In this document: piece after piece, positions 1 to 9,279 of the stretch
Layout of the letters: every line of letters starts with the position of its first letter
Position numbering within the stretch: position 1 is the first letter of the stretch
Source: Anaerobiospirillum thomasii
GTDB lineage: Bacteria; Pseudomonadota; Gammaproteobacteria; Enterobacterales; Succinivibrionaceae
Assembly (NCBI RefSeq): GCF_900445255.1
Contig: NZ_UAPU01000005.1
Coordinates: 1,260,001-1,310,528, forward strand
Reading direction: 5' to 3'
DNA: 50,528 nucleotides
Translations under genes and position numbers: made by a program
The notes under the pieces: model-generated
What the model was told of the DNA's origin: nothing
The model's database searches: none
The model's input: the letters and a program-made list of their open reading frames with translations, nothing else

Positions 1-1926
1 TGAGAATTTTTCCATAAACTCAGACATATCTATTCTGACCATGGACTTTTCAGTATCAAACATAAACTCGGCTACAGCCTTGCACAGCTCAGTCTTACCC
101 ACACCGGTAGGTCCTAAAAACATAAAGGATCCTATAGGACGGTTTGGATCGCTAAGCCCCGCACGTGAACGTCTTATGGCACTGGCAATGGCTGATACAG
201 CCTCATCCTGACCGATAACTCTCTGGTGCAGATTGTCTTCCATATGTAAAAGCTTGTCTCTTTCACCCTCAAGCATCTTGGCTACAGGAATACCTGTGGC
301 ACGTGATACCACCTCGGCAATCTCGGCATCTGTAACCTTGTGTTTTACAAGCTCACTGTTGCCCATCTCCACATTGCCAGCATCTGCAACTCTCTTCTCA
401 AGCGATGGAATAATGCCATACTGCAGCTCACTCATACGAGCCAGATCGCCAGATCTCTTGGCCACCTCAAATTCATGACGGGCATTTTCCAGATCAACTT
501 TAATCTGCTGTGTTCCCTCAAGCGAGAGCTTTTCTTTCTTCCAGATATCCTCAAGCTTTGAGAACTCCTCCTCACTTTCTTTGATCTCAGCATCAATAGC
601 CTCAAGACGTCTCTTGCTGGCCTCGTCACTTTCCTTGGCCACAGCCTGTCTTTCCATCTTAAGCTGAATGATCTTGTGATCAAGTCTGTCAAGAGGCTCA
701 GGCTTTGAGTCAATCTGCAGTCGTATAGAGGCTGCAGCCTCATCTATAAGATCGATAGCCTTGTCTGGCAGCTGTCTGTCAGTTATATAACGGCTTGAGA
801 GTGTAGCAGCTGCCACAATGGCAGGATCGGTTATCTGTACGTGATGATGGATCTCATATCTCTCCTTAAGACCACGTAAAATAGCAATGGTATTCTCAAC
901 AGTAGGCTCATCTACAAGCACCTTCTGGAAACGACGCTCAAGAGCGGCATCCTTTTCAATATACTGTCTGTACTCATCAAGAGTTGTGGCACCCACACAG
1001 TGCAGCTCTCCACGAGCCAGAGCAGGCTTTAACATATTGCCAGCATCCATTGAGCCTTCAGATTTGCCGGCACCTACCATGGTGTGCAGCTCGTCAATAA
1101 AGAGAATAACCTTCCCCTCTTCCTTAGCAAGCTCATTTAATACTGACTTGAGGCGCTCTTCAAACTCACCTCTGTACTTGGCACCTGCAATAAGGGCACC
1201 CAAGTCAAGAGACAGCACTCTTTTATTGCGCAGTCCCTCAGGAACCTCGCCCTTTACAATACGCTGAGCCAGACCCTCAACAATGGCAGTCTTACCAACA
1301 CCAGGCTCACCAATTAACACTGGATTGTTCTTGGTGCGGCGCTGCAGTACCTGCATGGTACGGCGGATCTCATCATCACGGCCAATAACAGGATCAAGCT
1401 TGCCCTTTTCTGCTCTTTCTGTCAGATCTATGGTATATTTCTTTAAGGCACCACGGGCATTTTCAGCATTTTCATCCTCAACGGTCTTGCCTGCACGTAT
1501 GGTGGTTAAAGCGTGTTTAAGCTTTTCTTCTGTTACATTACACTTTTGCAGTATGCTCTGCAGCTCACCGCCTGACTGCATGGCTGCAAGAACAAACATC
1601 TCAGATGAGATAAAACTGTCTTTATTCTCCTGTGACAGTTTGTCACATAAATTTAATATTCTGCCTGTCTGTGGTGAGAGCTGCAGATCGCCGCCAACAC
1701 CCTTTACCTGCGGCAGCTTGTCTACTGCCTCATCAACTAAAATTTTTACAGCCTGCGGATCTGATCCTGCAAGTGTAAGTAAAGGACGAATGGAACCATC
1801 CTCCTGTGCCACCAGGGCTGACATAATATGTACAGGCTCTATAAACTGATTGTCATGACCTACAGCCAGTGACTGTGCATCAGATAAAGCCTCCTGAAAC
1901 TTTACTGTAAATCTATCTAAACGCAT
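1..1926 (-). CDS. clpB: ClpB disaggregase (3' end cut by window edge)
   Basis: This is a Hsp100 AAA+ unfoldase that, with DnaK, pulls proteins out of aggregates in the cytoplasm. The first 642 codons are present; the family is about 857 residues, so the last quarter lies outside the window. Visible in order are the Clp N-domain (about 1-145), the first AAA+ module with Walker A GEPGVGKT (about 205), the coiled-coil middle domain (about 400-520) and the second Walker A GPTGVGKT (about 605). The start at 1926 is preceded by AGAGGAAG at good spacing. It lies downstream of rluD-pgeF as in E. coli, but with a small YqaE-like gene inserted between. No sigma-32 promoter was identified with confidence. 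The 312 bases between 1927 and 2238 hold only the terminator of the next gene and AT-rich sequence that could carry the clpB promoter. Confidence 0.97.
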   Translation of the reverse strand, partial: MRLDRFTVKFQEALSDAQSLAVGHDNQFIEPVHIMSALVAQEDGSIRPLLTLAGSDPQAVKILVDEAVDKLPQVKGVGGDLQLSPQTGRILNLCDKLSQENKDSFISSEMFVLAAMQSGGELQSILQKCNVTEEKLKHALTTIRAGKTVEDENAENARGALKKYTIDLTERAEKGKLDPVIGRDDEIRRTMQVLQRRTKNNPVLIGEPGVGKTAIVEGLAQRIVKGEVPEGLRNKRVLSLDLGALIAGAKYRGEFEERLKSVLNELAKEEGKVILFIDELHTMVGAGKSEGSMDAGNMLKPALARGELHCVGATTLDEYRQYIEKDAALERRFQKVLVDEPTVENTIAILRGLKERYEIHHHVQITDPAIVAAATLSSRYITDRQLPDKAIDLIDEAAASIRLQIDSKPEPLDRLDHKIIQLKMERQAVAKESDEASKRRLEAIDAEIKESEEEFSKLEDIWKKEKLSLEGTQQIKVDLENARHEFEVAKRSGDLARMSELQYGIIPSLEKRVADAGNVEMGNSELVKHKVTDAEIAEVVSRATGIPVAKMLEGERDKLLHMEDNLHQRVIGQDEAVSAIASAIRRSRAGLSDPNRPIGSFMFLGPTGVGKTELCKAVAEFMFDTEKSMVRIDMSEFMEKFS

Positions 1927-2180
1927 CTTAACTTCCTCTTATTCATCGTACTTTATCCTGTTGTATATTAGGTGGGGTCTAAGAGGGCAAATTTAAAGAG
2001 ATTTTACAAATATATTTATACATAAATTTTATATTGTGACCTGCTGTTTTACTTTTGTTAAAGTGCCAAGTCATTTGAACTTACGTAAGATATCACTATG
2101 AAAATAAAGCACAATTTTAAAAATTATCTGGCTTAGTGCAAAAAAGCTGCAGACTATAGTGCTCTTATGGGATGGACAAT

Positions 2181-2207
2181 AAAAAGAAAAAGGCCCTGCG
2201 TGGGCCC
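2181..2207 (-). terminator. Rho-independent terminator of the yqaE-like gene
   Basis: A 5-bp all-GC stem (GGCCC/GGGCC at 2192-2206) is followed, in the minus direction, by a T-rich run of about 11 bases. It lies about 30 bases beyond the stop codon at 2239 and separates this gene from clpB. Confidence 0.8.
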
Positions 2208-2238
2208 ATAACAAAAGTTTTATGCACCAAGTGCCGTA

Positions 2239-2436
2239 TTAGCCTTTTTTGGCTCCTAAAGCTGCCTCGATCTTTTTATCAGTTTTGAACTGACCCAAGG
2301 CAAATACAGCCCAGATAGCTGCAGGAAGCCAGCCTAATACAGTTATCTGTAAAATAAGACAGATGATGCCTGCTATTGGACGTCCTATAGTAAAGAATGC
2401 AAAGAAAGGCAAAAATATTGCTAAAAGTAGTCTCAT
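2239..2436 (-). CDS. YqaE/Pmp3-family small membrane protein
   Basis: This is a 65-residue protein of two hydrophobic helices (about 3-20 and 24-48) and a short basic/acidic tail. The pattern of a proline-containing first helix, a G-R-P turn and a second helix with GWLPAAIWA matches the Pmp3/YqaE (UPF0057) family. These are inner-membrane peptides linked to stress and membrane potential in yeast and bacteria; the molecular role is not settled. It has its own terminator and a ribosome-binding site (AAAGGAGAT) just before the ATG, so it is probably monocistronic. In E. coli no such gene stands between pgeF and clpB. Confidence 0.85.
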   Translation of the reverse strand: MRLLLAIFLPFFAFFTIGRPIAGIICLILQITVLGWLPAAIWAVFALGQFKTDKKIEAALGAKKG

Positions 2437-2591
2437 ACTATCTCCTTTAAAATGTGCGCCGATTATAGCACACTAATTTGTATAACTTTTTTATGCTATA
2501 TCACACTTATATCATCTGACAATAAAAGTTTATACTACACAAAAGCTCCTAAAGACTATTTTAAAATCTGGCCTTAGGAATTATATGGCTG

Positions 2592-3329
2592 CTATTTTAC
2601 AGATTTTATAGCAATGACCGAGGCCATGCGCCCTGTGGTGCCCTCTTTTCTGTAGGAGAAAAAGTCATCTGTATGGGTATAGGTATCAATTGCCGCCATG
2701 TGTATATTATCTATACCAAGGGATTTAAGCTCACTTTTACAGATAGAGGCAAGAGAGCACATATACCTGCCCCTGTCATTTAAAACAAAAAACTTTGCAT
2801 AATCCTGATTTTGCTGTAAAAAGGCCTCTTTGACCTCTGATCCAACCTCAAAAGACTTTGCCCCAATACATGGGCCCATAAAGGCCGTAGCTTTGATGCA
2901 GCCTAAATCACGCATACGTAAAAAAGTTTTGCTGATAATGCCAGACATAGTTGATCGCCAGCCACAGTGTACTGCAGCTACACACGAGCCACTGTCGCAG
3001 GCCAATAGCACAGGCAGGCAGTCAGCCGTCATAACAGCAAGACCTAGATCCTTTTTATCAGTGACAAGAGCATCTGCCTTAAACAGAGTGACATCATCTT
3101 TAACATAAACCACGTCACTGCCATGCACCTGATCCATATAACAGATATGATCAAGGCTAAGTAGCTGTTTTAATCTGTCTCTGTTTTTATTTACAGCAAC
3201 AGCATTATCACCAACATGCAGTCCTAAATTAAAGCTTGCATATGGTTTTTGTGAAAAACCGCCGTGACGTGTGGTATAGCAGGCCCTGATGCCTTTACCA
3301 AAACAGGACAGATTAACAATATTAGACAT
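2592..3329 (-). CDS. pgeF: Peptidoglycan editing factor PgeF (YfiH, laccase-like fold)
   Basis: The PgeF/YfiH family (formerly called multicopper polyphenol oxidase) is a cytoplasmic hydrolase that removes wrongly attached L-Ser from peptidoglycan precursors; some members act on purine nucleosides. The zinc-site residues expected of the family are seen as QVHG (His69), TADCLP (Cys104) and VHCGWR (His121), counting from the chosen start. I chose the ATG at 3329 because it overlaps the end of rluD by only 8 bases. An in-frame upstream start at 3341 is possible but extends further into rluD. Gene order rluD-pgeF toward clpB is the same as in E. coli, and the overlap implies cotranscription and translational coupling with rluD. 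Confidence 0.93.
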   Translation of the reverse strand: MSNIVNLSCFGKGIRACYTTRHGGFSQKPYASFNLGLHVGDNAVAVNKNRDRLKQLLSLDHICYMDQVHGSDVVYVKDDVTLFKADALVTDKKDLGLAVMTADCLPVLLACDSGSCVAAVHCGWRSTMSGIISKTFLRMRDLGCIKATAFMGPCIGAKSFEVGSEVKEAFLQQNQDYAKFFVLNDRGRYMCSLASICKSELKSLGIDNIHMAAIDTYTHTDDFFSYRKEGTTGRMASVIAIKSVK

Positions 3330-4287
3330 GCTGCGCAGCATCCTCTTTTAAAAGTGAGATAAGATGCTGCATATCATCTGGCAGAGGACAGTCAAAGCTT
3401 AAAAGCTCGTCTGTTACAGGATGGACAAATTCAATATGTACAGCATGCAGAGCCTGATGCCTGAAATCGTGCAGACACTGCTGCAGCTCATCACTTGCTT
3501 TGGATAAATGTCTTATGCGTCTGCCGCCATAGACATTGTCACCTAAAAGAGGATGACCTATAGATGCCATGTGCACACGAATCTGATGGGTGCGTCCTGT
3601 ATCAAGGCGCAGTCTTATTCTACTGTGGGCTCTGTAACACTCCATAACCCTGTAGTGGGTTACAGCCTCGCGACCTATGCCATCTGGCATAATGGCCATA
3701 CGTGTTCTGTTATGAACATCACGGCCAATAGCAGCATCAACTGTACCGCCTGAGGCAATAAGTCCCTCGGCCACAGCCTCATACTCACGCACCACATCAT
3801 GTTTTGATATGGCTTTGACCAGGGCCTGCTGTGCCTTTTGTGTAAGAGCAATGACCATAAGACCTGAGGTGTCTTTATCAAGGCGGTGCACAATACCGGC
3901 CCTTGGCAGAATCTTGGTCTGAGGAAAATGATAGAGCACTGCATTCATGACAGTACCGTCTTTGACGCCGGCGCCAGGATGGACCACAAAGTTTATAGGT
4001 TTGTTGATAACTATAAGATGCTCGTCACTATAGACAATATCAAGCGGCAGATTCTGCGCTACCACCTCAAGACTCTCAGGCTCTTTTAAGGTAAGCTCAA
4101 GCCTCTGTCCCATCACAAGCTTAAAGCTTGGTTTGGTCACAACCTGACCGTCAACGCTGACCAGACCCTCTTCAATATAGCCTTTAAGAACACTTCTTGA
4201 ATGTGTATCAACTAGTGAACCTAAGGCCTGATCAAGGCGGGATGAGTGCAGATCGTCTGTAATAATAAAGTCTAATTTTTCTGACAT
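3322..4287 (-). CDS. rluD: 23S rRNA pseudouridine(1911/1915/1917) synthase RluD
   Basis: This converts three uridines in helix 69 of 23S rRNA to pseudouridine and is needed for normal ribosome assembly and termination. The protein has an N-terminal S4 RNA-binding domain (about 16-75) and a catalytic RluA-type domain. The signature HRLDKDTSGL places the catalytic aspartate at residue 137 (139 in E. coli RluD), and RTHQIRVH follows near the C-terminal part. Length (321) fits the family (about 326). It is divergent from bamD with about 110 bases between starts, the classical arrangement, and overlaps pgeF downstream. Confidence 0.97.
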   Translation of the reverse strand: MSEKLDFIITDDLHSSRLDQALGSLVDTHSRSVLKGYIEEGLVSVDGQVVTKPSFKLVMGQRLELTLKEPESLEVVAQNLPLDIVYSDEHLIVINKPINFVVHPGAGVKDGTVMNAVLYHFPQTKILPRAGIVHRLDKDTSGLMVIALTQKAQQALVKAISKHDVVREYEAVAEGLIASGGTVDAAIGRDVHNRTRMAIMPDGIGREAVTHYRVMECYRAHSRIRLRLDTGRTHQIRVHMASIGHPLLGDNVYGGRRIRHLSKASDELQQCLHDFRHQALHAVHIEFVHPVTDELLSFDCPLPDDMQHLISLLKEDAAQHV

Positions 4288-4305
4288 AATATAATCTATC
4301 TTTTC

Positions 4306-4335
4306 TTGAACGTAATTTTTCTTTTAAAATACAAT
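4306..4335 (+). promoter_or_regulatory. Candidate sigma-70 promoter of bamD
   Basis: TTGAAC (4306-4311) and TACAAT (4330-4335) are separated by 18 bases, about 60 bases before the bamD start and inside the divergent bamD/rluD intergenic region. The match is reasonable, but the region is very AT-rich and other -10-like hexamers exist closer to the gene. Confidence 0.4.
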
Positions 4336-4396
4336 ATATCTTAATTTTAGGTTAAAATGTAGAATACTATAAAAAGAACATATTTGGAGCCATATA

Positions 4397-5239
4397 ATGT
4401 TTAAGATTGTAGCCCCACTAGCTTTATGTATAGCTTTAGCTACATCAGCCTGTTCATCCACAAATTATAACAAAGATGAAGTACCAGATGTTTCACCAGC
4501 GACACTTTACTCAACTGCCCGCGCAGCCATGTCTGCAGGAAATCTTGGTGAGGCCAGACAATATCTTGAGGCCATAGATTCACGTTATCCTTTTGGTCAG
4601 CTTTCAGAGCAGGTACAGCTTGATTTAATCTATGTCTACTACAAAAGCCGTGAAAGTGATTTGACCTCAGCCCAGATAAAACGCTATCTGCGTTTAAGCC
4701 CTACAAGTCAGTATGCTGACTATGTCACCTATATGAAAGGTTTGAATGAGATTCAAAAGCGTTCTGATATTATTCAGGACTTCTTTGGTCTTGACCGTTC
4801 ACAAAAGGATCCTACCAATTATCTGGCTGCCTTCAAGACCTTCAAGGGTCTGATTGAGACCTATCCTGACAGCCCATATGTGCCAGATGCCAGACAGCGT
4901 ATGATCTTTATCAAAAACGAGATGGCCAAGCGTGAGCTGCTTATTGCCAAGTACTACAATGAAAGAGGTGCCTATCTGTCATCTATCCGCCACTGCCAGA
5001 ATGTGCTCTATGCCTATCGCGGCACTCCGCATCTAAAAGAGGCTCTTGAGCTTATGGTTGAAAACTACAACAACCTCAATCTGCCAGAGGCTGCCAACAA
5101 TACCAAGGCTGTACTTGCAGCATCATTTGATGGCAAAAACTATATCTACACCAAGGATCCATCTCAGATTCAGAGATTAAACAAAGGTTCTGATGAGCCT
5201 TGGTACAAGAAACTTGATGTCTTTGACTTGTTTGGTTAA
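4397..5239 (+). CDS. bamD: Outer-membrane assembly lipoprotein BamD
   Basis: BamD is the essential lipoprotein partner of BamA in the complex that folds beta-barrel proteins into the outer membrane. The N-terminus is a lipoprotein signal peptide with the lipobox at TSAC, making Cys19 the lipidated residue. The mature part is rich in the helical tetratricopeptide-like repeats of the family, including a YPFGQLSEQ segment and YPDSPYVPDAR. The total of 280 residues is slightly longer than E. coli BamD (245), with a C-terminal tail. TTGGAG lies 8 bases before the ATG. It is monocistronic, with a strong terminator directly downstream. Confidence 0.96.
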   Translation: MFKIVAPLALCIALATSACSSTNYNKDEVPDVSPATLYSTARAAMSAGNLGEARQYLEAIDSRYPFGQLSEQVQLDLIYVYYKSRESDLTSAQIKRYLRLSPTSQYADYVTYMKGLNEIQKRSDIIQDFFGLDRSQKDPTNYLAAFKTFKGLIETYPDSPYVPDARQRMIFIKNEMAKRELLIAKYYNERGAYLSSIRHCQNVLYAYRGTPHLKEALELMVENYNNLNLPEAANNTKAVLAASFDGKNYIYTKDPSQIQRLNKGSDEPWYKKLDVFDLFG

Positions 5240-5271
5240 ACCTTAATTTTAAAGACACAATATTTGTACAG

Positions 5272-5307
5272 CAGGATAGATTTTAAAAATCTATCCTGTT
5301 TTATTTC
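5272..5307 (+). terminator. Rho-independent terminator of bamD
   Basis: A long perfect inverted repeat (CAGGATAGAT...ATCTATCCTG, arms at 5272-5281 and 5290-5299, with further A/T pairing in the loop) is followed by TTTTATTT. It lies about 30 bases after the bamD stop. Confidence 0.9.
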
Positions 5308-5372
5308 ATAAGACCCATAAGAGACTAAACCTCATGGGCCTTGAATTTATATCATAACTTTACTGCCTGCTT

Positions 5373-6350
5373 TTAGCTGCACAGACCGTTTGGCAGCAGC
5401 ACTATCTTGCCTTTAGTATGGCAGCTTTCAATCTGACTATGAGCCTTGGCAATATCCTGCAGCGCATATCTGCCGCTGATATTGACCTTAAGCTTATTGG
5501 CATAAAGCATATCCATAAGTTTTTTAATAAGTGCATTGTCACTATGTGAGAGCACAGAGGCGCTGCGCTTGTCACAAGGGGTATGCTCTTTTATAAAATC
5601 GGCTGTAATGGTAGGCACAGTAATAAGCAGACCATCTGTCTTTAGATAGTTAAAAAATGCAAGACCAGTATCAAAGCCTATATTGTCAACTACATAGTCA
5701 AAGCTCTCAAAACTCTCATTATTCTCATCAAGATAGCTCAAACGCCCATCAAGCGCTAAGCTCTTTAAAAAAGCATCTTCCTTGTTTTGTGACAGACTTG
5801 AAACGCTAAGGCCAAAGTGGATTAAAAGCTGCAGCAGTATATGCCCCACACCGCCTGTAGCACCTGTCACCAGGACTTTAGAGTCTTTTACATCAAGAGA
5901 TCTTGTTTGTATATCATCAACTATCATGGATGCTATGTTATAGGCTGTAATGCCTGCAGTTAACAAAGATGCCGCCTCATCAAGTCTTGTGTCGTTATCA
6001 AGTTTTACAAGTCTTGCCCCATCTGTTATGACATGGGTTGAATAGGCACATGGGTATACTCTGTGCCCCACAAGACCTGTTACAACATCTCCTTCTTTAA
6101 AGGCAGCTTTAGATCCTGCCTTTATGACAATACCTGCCACATCAGAGCCTAAGGACCATGGCTTTGGCTCTTTTATAAGTGAGCATAAAAAACTCTGTCC
6201 CCTTCTTAGCTTGGTATCTACAGGATTGATGCCTGCTGCCATAATCTTTAGAATAAGCTCATTATCCTTAATCTCAGGCAGTTCAATATCTGCCACATAC
6301 ATAACCTCAGGGCCGCCAAAGTCATCAAATAAAATACGCTGTGCTTTCAT
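5373..6350 (-). CDS. Zinc-independent MDR oxidoreductase, quinone-oxidoreductase-like
   Basis: This is a 325-residue member of the medium-chain dehydrogenase/reductase superfamily. The N-terminal catalytic GroES-like domain contains GINPVDTKLRRG, typical of the quinone oxidoreductase/zeta-crystallin branch. The Rossmann fold begins at about residue 158 with VTGATGGVGHILLQ, the NADPH-binding GxxGxxG region. The structural-zinc cysteine cluster of alcohol dehydrogenases is absent, so the enzyme probably reduces quinones or activated double bonds with NADPH; the substrate cannot be told. It is related to the YhdH/ZADH-type 'zinc-binding dehydrogenase' proteins in name only. It stands alone, convergent with bamD and divergent from the rluA-like gene. 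Confidence 0.85.
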   Translation of the reverse strand: MKAQRILFDDFGGPEVMYVADIELPEIKDNELILKIMAAGINPVDTKLRRGQSFLCSLIKEPKPWSLGSDVAGIVIKAGSKAAFKEGDVVTGLVGHRVYPCAYSTHVITDGARLVKLDNDTRLDEAASLLTAGITAYNIASMIVDDIQTRSLDVKDSKVLVTGATGGVGHILLQLLIHFGLSVSSLSQNKEDAFLKSLALDGRLSYLDENNESFESFDYVVDNIGFDTGLAFFNYLKTDGLLITVPTITADFIKEHTPCDKRSASVLSHSDNALIKKLMDMLYANKLKVNISGRYALQDIAKAHSQIESCHTKGKIVLLPNGLCS

Positions 6351-6438
6351 ATACTGCCTCTTTATCTGCCTCTTGGCAGTTAGATCTTAATTTTTGATTT
6401 TTCTTATTTTAAAATATGCACAATTCAAGAGGAATAAT

Positions 6439-7155
6439 ATGTCGCAGAATTTTGTATACAATCCACCCCTTGTGCCGTTTTTAGATACACTGTATGAAGA
6501 TGGCGATATTATTGTGGTTAACAAACCATCGGGACTTTTATCAGTACCAGGCAGGCTTAAGGAATATCATGACAGCATACTCTCAAGAGTGCGCTCTATC
6601 TATCCTGATGCCTTTGCCGTACATCGTCTTGATCTTGGCACCTCAGGTGTGCTCGTGGTGGGTCTTAACAAAGAGGCCATATCCAATCTTGGCAGGCAGT
6701 TTATGGATCGCAGTGTAAAAAAGGTCTATATTGCCTATGGTGCAGGTAAACTTGAAGGATCTGGACGTATAGATCTGCCTATGCGCACTGATATTGACAA
6801 CAGACCTTATCAGATAATAGATTTTGAGCATGGCAAAAAGGCTCTGACCTTTTATGAGGCCCTGTACTATGATGCAAATGCAGATAAAACTCTTGTCAGA
6901 CTTTATCCTCAGACAGGACGCTCACATCAGCTGCGAGTGCATTTAAAGGAGCTTGGACATCCTATTCTTGGTGATCATCTCTATGCCCCTGATGCTATCT
7001 TCAAAGCTGCCGACAAGCTGCAGCTGCATGCCTGTGCTCTTAGCTTTTTACATCCTAGAACCAAAGAGCCTTTAGCCTTCACGGCAGCCCCTGAATTTTA
7101 TGTGCCAGATGAGTTTATGCCAGAACTTTCATGGCTTGAGCATCAACTTGCCTGA
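6439..7155 (+). CDS. rluA: RluA-family pseudouridine synthase (RluA-like)
   Basis: The 238-residue protein lacks an S4 domain and consists of the catalytic domain only, as in RluA, which modifies 23S U746 and tRNA U32. The catalytic motif HRLDLGTSG places the aspartate at about residue 65; RTGRSHQLRVH-type and GHPILGD motifs follow. The start at 6439 has AGAGGA 6 bases upstream and fits the length of RluA (219). An upstream in-frame ATG at 6394 lacks such a site. Because the family has several short members (RluA, RluC-like, TruC), the exact target is inferred from length and from HRLDLGTSG rather than proved. It is divergent from the MDR gene. Confidence 0.8.
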   Translation: MSQNFVYNPPLVPFLDTLYEDGDIIVVNKPSGLLSVPGRLKEYHDSILSRVRSIYPDAFAVHRLDLGTSGVLVVGLNKEAISNLGRQFMDRSVKKVYIAYGAGKLEGSGRIDLPMRTDIDNRPYQIIDFEHGKKALTFYEALYYDANADKTLVRLYPQTGRSHQLRVHLKELGHPILGDHLYAPDAIFKAADKLQLHACALSFLHPRTKEPLAFTAAPEFYVPDEFMPELSWLEHQLA

Positions 7156-7191
7156 TTGTCTTTAAAGACATATTTTCTACTAACATTAACT

Positions 7192-7218
7192 GCATATAGA
7201 CTGTTTTTGTCTATATGC
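7192..7218. terminator. Hairpin between convergent rluA-like and GT9 genes
   Basis: A perfect 10-bp stem (GCATATAGAC/GTCTATATGC) with a 7-base loop lies midway between two convergent stop codons. There is no clear T-run on either side, so it may be a weak bidirectional terminator or an mRNA 3'-end stabiliser. Confidence 0.45.
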
Positions 7219-7227
7219 AATGTCTTG

Positions 7228-8307
7228 CTACCTGCAGTATCTGTCTATAAAAGCCTCAAAATCCTCTTTGATATCAGCATAGCAAAGATCTGATATATAG
7301 ACACCCTCTTTAGAGAATTTAACACTGTGCGTCATAGCATGATGAGGACCCCACAAGGTAATATTAGCCTTCGAAGGGTGCAGAGAAAACAGTGGTATAT
7401 CAAAAGCACCTGCAATATGCACATTTGCTGTATCAACACTTACAAGAGCATCAAGACATGCGATCACAGATGACAGTTCAATCACTGTAATATGATCAGG
7501 CAGAGCAATACATCTGTCACCAAGCTTTGTTTCAATTTTATGTTTGTAATTTACAGCAGATGGTGCAAGCAACATAACTATCTTATAATCAGTATGCTCT
7601 AATATGTAATCTAGCATCTGCTCCTGCATCTTTTGAGTTATATTTTTACAGCTCATTGCTCCATATGGTGTAAAGCCTATAACCTTGCTACCCTTAAATA
7701 CTTCCCTGTATTTACTGATAAGCAAATCTGATGCAAAAGAAATATAGCTATCATCAATATCTTTAATACCGCCTAAGCTTAACAGTGAGTTTAAAGCCTG
7801 TGACATATGCCTGCTGTAATCAATGCTAATAGGAATATTGACACAATCAAGGCCTTTTGCCGTGGCTGCAACATAGTCAGGCTTTAGATAGTGCAGCATG
7901 TAAAACTCTCTTGGTCTTACAACTTCATCAAGAAAGATAAATAAGTCGCACTTTCCATTGACACCTATCTTCTCTGCCATAGCTAAAACCTGAGCCTTGG
8001 ATGGTCTTTTTTGTGGAGCGATTAGTGTAGTATCAACACCTATACATTGCTCATAGATATCTTTTACATTGGCAAGAGTGATAACAGATATCTTTATATG
8101 CGGATAATGCTTTTTGATATTGGCAAAAAAAGGTGTCATAACCTGTGTATCACCAAGCTTGCCGTCAATTTTTGAGATAACTATATGTTGTATAGAAGAA
8201 AAATTAAAATCATTGCCTGATTTTACAGCTTTGTAGTCATAAAGCGCCTTGTAGATTCTAAAGCGCAGCTTATCACGGTAAACTCTTAAATCGTCAATAA
8301 AGGCCAT
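7228..8307 (-). CDS. Glycosyltransferase family 9 (heptosyltransferase-like)
   Basis: The 359-residue protein has the GT-B architecture of ADP-heptose:LPS heptosyltransferases. The N-terminal part carries GKLGDTQVMTPFF, the family's GD.l..tP motif near residues 49-61. The C-terminal part carries VIGFTPYGA (about residue 210) and VSVDTANVHIAGAF (about residues 290-303), the nucleotide-sugar-binding D(T/S)...H.A motif. Members add heptose or similar sugars to the lipopolysaccharide inner core at the cytoplasmic face. The acceptor cannot be told from sequence. No LPS core cluster surrounds it; the neighbours are rluA-like and djlA genes, with a terminator between it and djlA. Confidence 0.85.
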   Translation of the reverse strand: MAFIDDLRVYRDKLRFRIYKALYDYKAVKSGNDFNFSSIQHIVISKIDGKLGDTQVMTPFFANIKKHYPHIKISVITLANVKDIYEQCIGVDTTLIAPQKRPSKAQVLAMAEKIGVNGKCDLFIFLDEVVRPREFYMLHYLKPDYVAATAKGLDCVNIPISIDYSRHMSQALNSLLSLGGIKDIDDSYISFASDLLISKYREVFKGSKVIGFTPYGAMSCKNITQKMQEQMLDYILEHTDYKIVMLLAPSAVNYKHKIETKLGDRCIALPDHITVIELSSVIACLDALVSVDTANVHIAGAFDIPLFSLHPSKANITLWGPHHAMTHSVKFSKEGVYISDLCYADIKEDFEAFIDRYCR

Positions 8308-8317
8308 AGGTACATCA

Positions 8318-8345
8318 CTAAAACAACAGGCAGTATAACTGCCTG
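8318..8345 (-). terminator. Terminator downstream of djlA
   Basis: CAGGCAGT/ACTGCCTG (8327-8334 and 8338-8345) forms an 8-bp stem. In the minus direction it is followed by TTGTTTT. It ends the amgK-murU-djlA transcript before the GT9 gene. Confidence 0.7.
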
Positions 8346-8367
8346 CTATATTTATTAAAATGCAGTA

Positions 8368-9279
8368 TTACTGCCATCCTTTAGATTTTTTAATCAGATC
8401 AAAGGCTGCCTGTATATCTTTAGCCTTTTGTGTATAAAGCTTTAACATCTCAGGCGGCAGACCCTGTGAGGCCAGTCGGTCTGGATGATATTTAAACATA
8501 AGACGCTTGTGGGCCTTTTTAACTTCATCAAATCTTGAGTCTTTGGTGACACCTAAGATTTCATAGGCCTGCTGCAGCTCTGAATCTGAAGCTTTGCGCT
8601 GATAGTGGTTATCTGATGAGCCTGATGAGTATGAATTGTCATAAGAGCCAGATGAGCTATAGCCACCTTCTCTGCTGGCAAAGCCTCTTACAAATTCAGC
8701 AAATTTAATTTCAGCAAGTCTGATACGGATCAGGCGCTCCATCTCGGCACTGTCAATATTGAATATGGCCGCCAGCATCATAAGTCTCTGATGCTCCTCA
8801 GACTCGATAACGCCATCGGCTAGGGCTATCTGAACCTGAATTTCAAGCAAAAAGGTTATCATCTCAACACTAAGCGAGCCCCTGCTCTTTAGTGCATCAA
8901 CCTCTGCATTTAAATTAAAGCTGGCATTTTTGCCCTTATTGAAGCTCTCAATAGCCAGAGCTCTGGCATCATCGTTAAGCTCCATTGTGGCCATGATCTG
9001 CTCGGCCTTTTTAATATGGGAGGTAGTAATAGTACCGGCACCACGGGCTACAAAGCCTGCAAGCTTAAAGGTAAAAGACAAAAAGTCCTGAGCAGAGATT
9101 AACTTTTTAACTTCAGAGTCAAAAGAAGCTCCTGCTGAAAATGGATGCTGTCTGGCATAGGTCAGCATCTTTGGCTTGTCATAGAAGTAATAACCTATTG
9201 CAAAACCAATAAGCGCTCCTATAGGACTTAAAAACAGACCTATCAGAGCACCAATGACACGTCCTTTATAACTTTTCAT
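8368..9279 (-). CDS. djlA: Membrane-anchored DnaJ-like co-chaperone DjlA
   Basis: DjlA is a type III inner-membrane protein that recruits DnaK. A glycine-rich transmembrane segment lies at about 8-32 (the dimerising helix of the family). A TerB-like helical central domain (about 55-190) follows, then a Ser/Gly/Tyr-rich linker (about 205-235) and a C-terminal J-domain with the HPD motif at 265-267. The length of 303 is slightly above E. coli DjlA (271). It overlaps murU by the 4-base ATGA arrangement, so it is translationally coupled to the cell-wall recycling genes. In E. coli djlA lies in another context (near lptD), so this linkage is lineage-specific. Confidence 0.95.
   Translation of the reverse strand: MKSYKGRVIGALIGLFLSPIGALIGFAIGYYFYDKPKMLTYARQHPFSAGASFDSEVKKLISAQDFLSFTFKLAGFVARGAGTITTSHIKKAEQIMATMELNDDARALAIESFNKGKNASFNLNAEVDALKSRGSLSVEMITFLLEIQVQIALADGVIESEEHQRLMMLAAIFNIDSAEMERLIRIRLAEIKFAEFVRGFASREGGYSSSGSYDNSYSSGSSDNHYQRKASDSELQQAYEILGVTKDSRFDEVKKAHKRLMFKYHPDRLASQGLPPEMLKLYTQKAKDIQAAFDLIKKSKGWQ

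Noticed and set aside
887-1849. Two long plus-strand open frames opposite clpB
   Set aside because: They are antisense shadows of a strongly conserved gene and encode low-complexity Ser/Pro-rich peptides without homologues.
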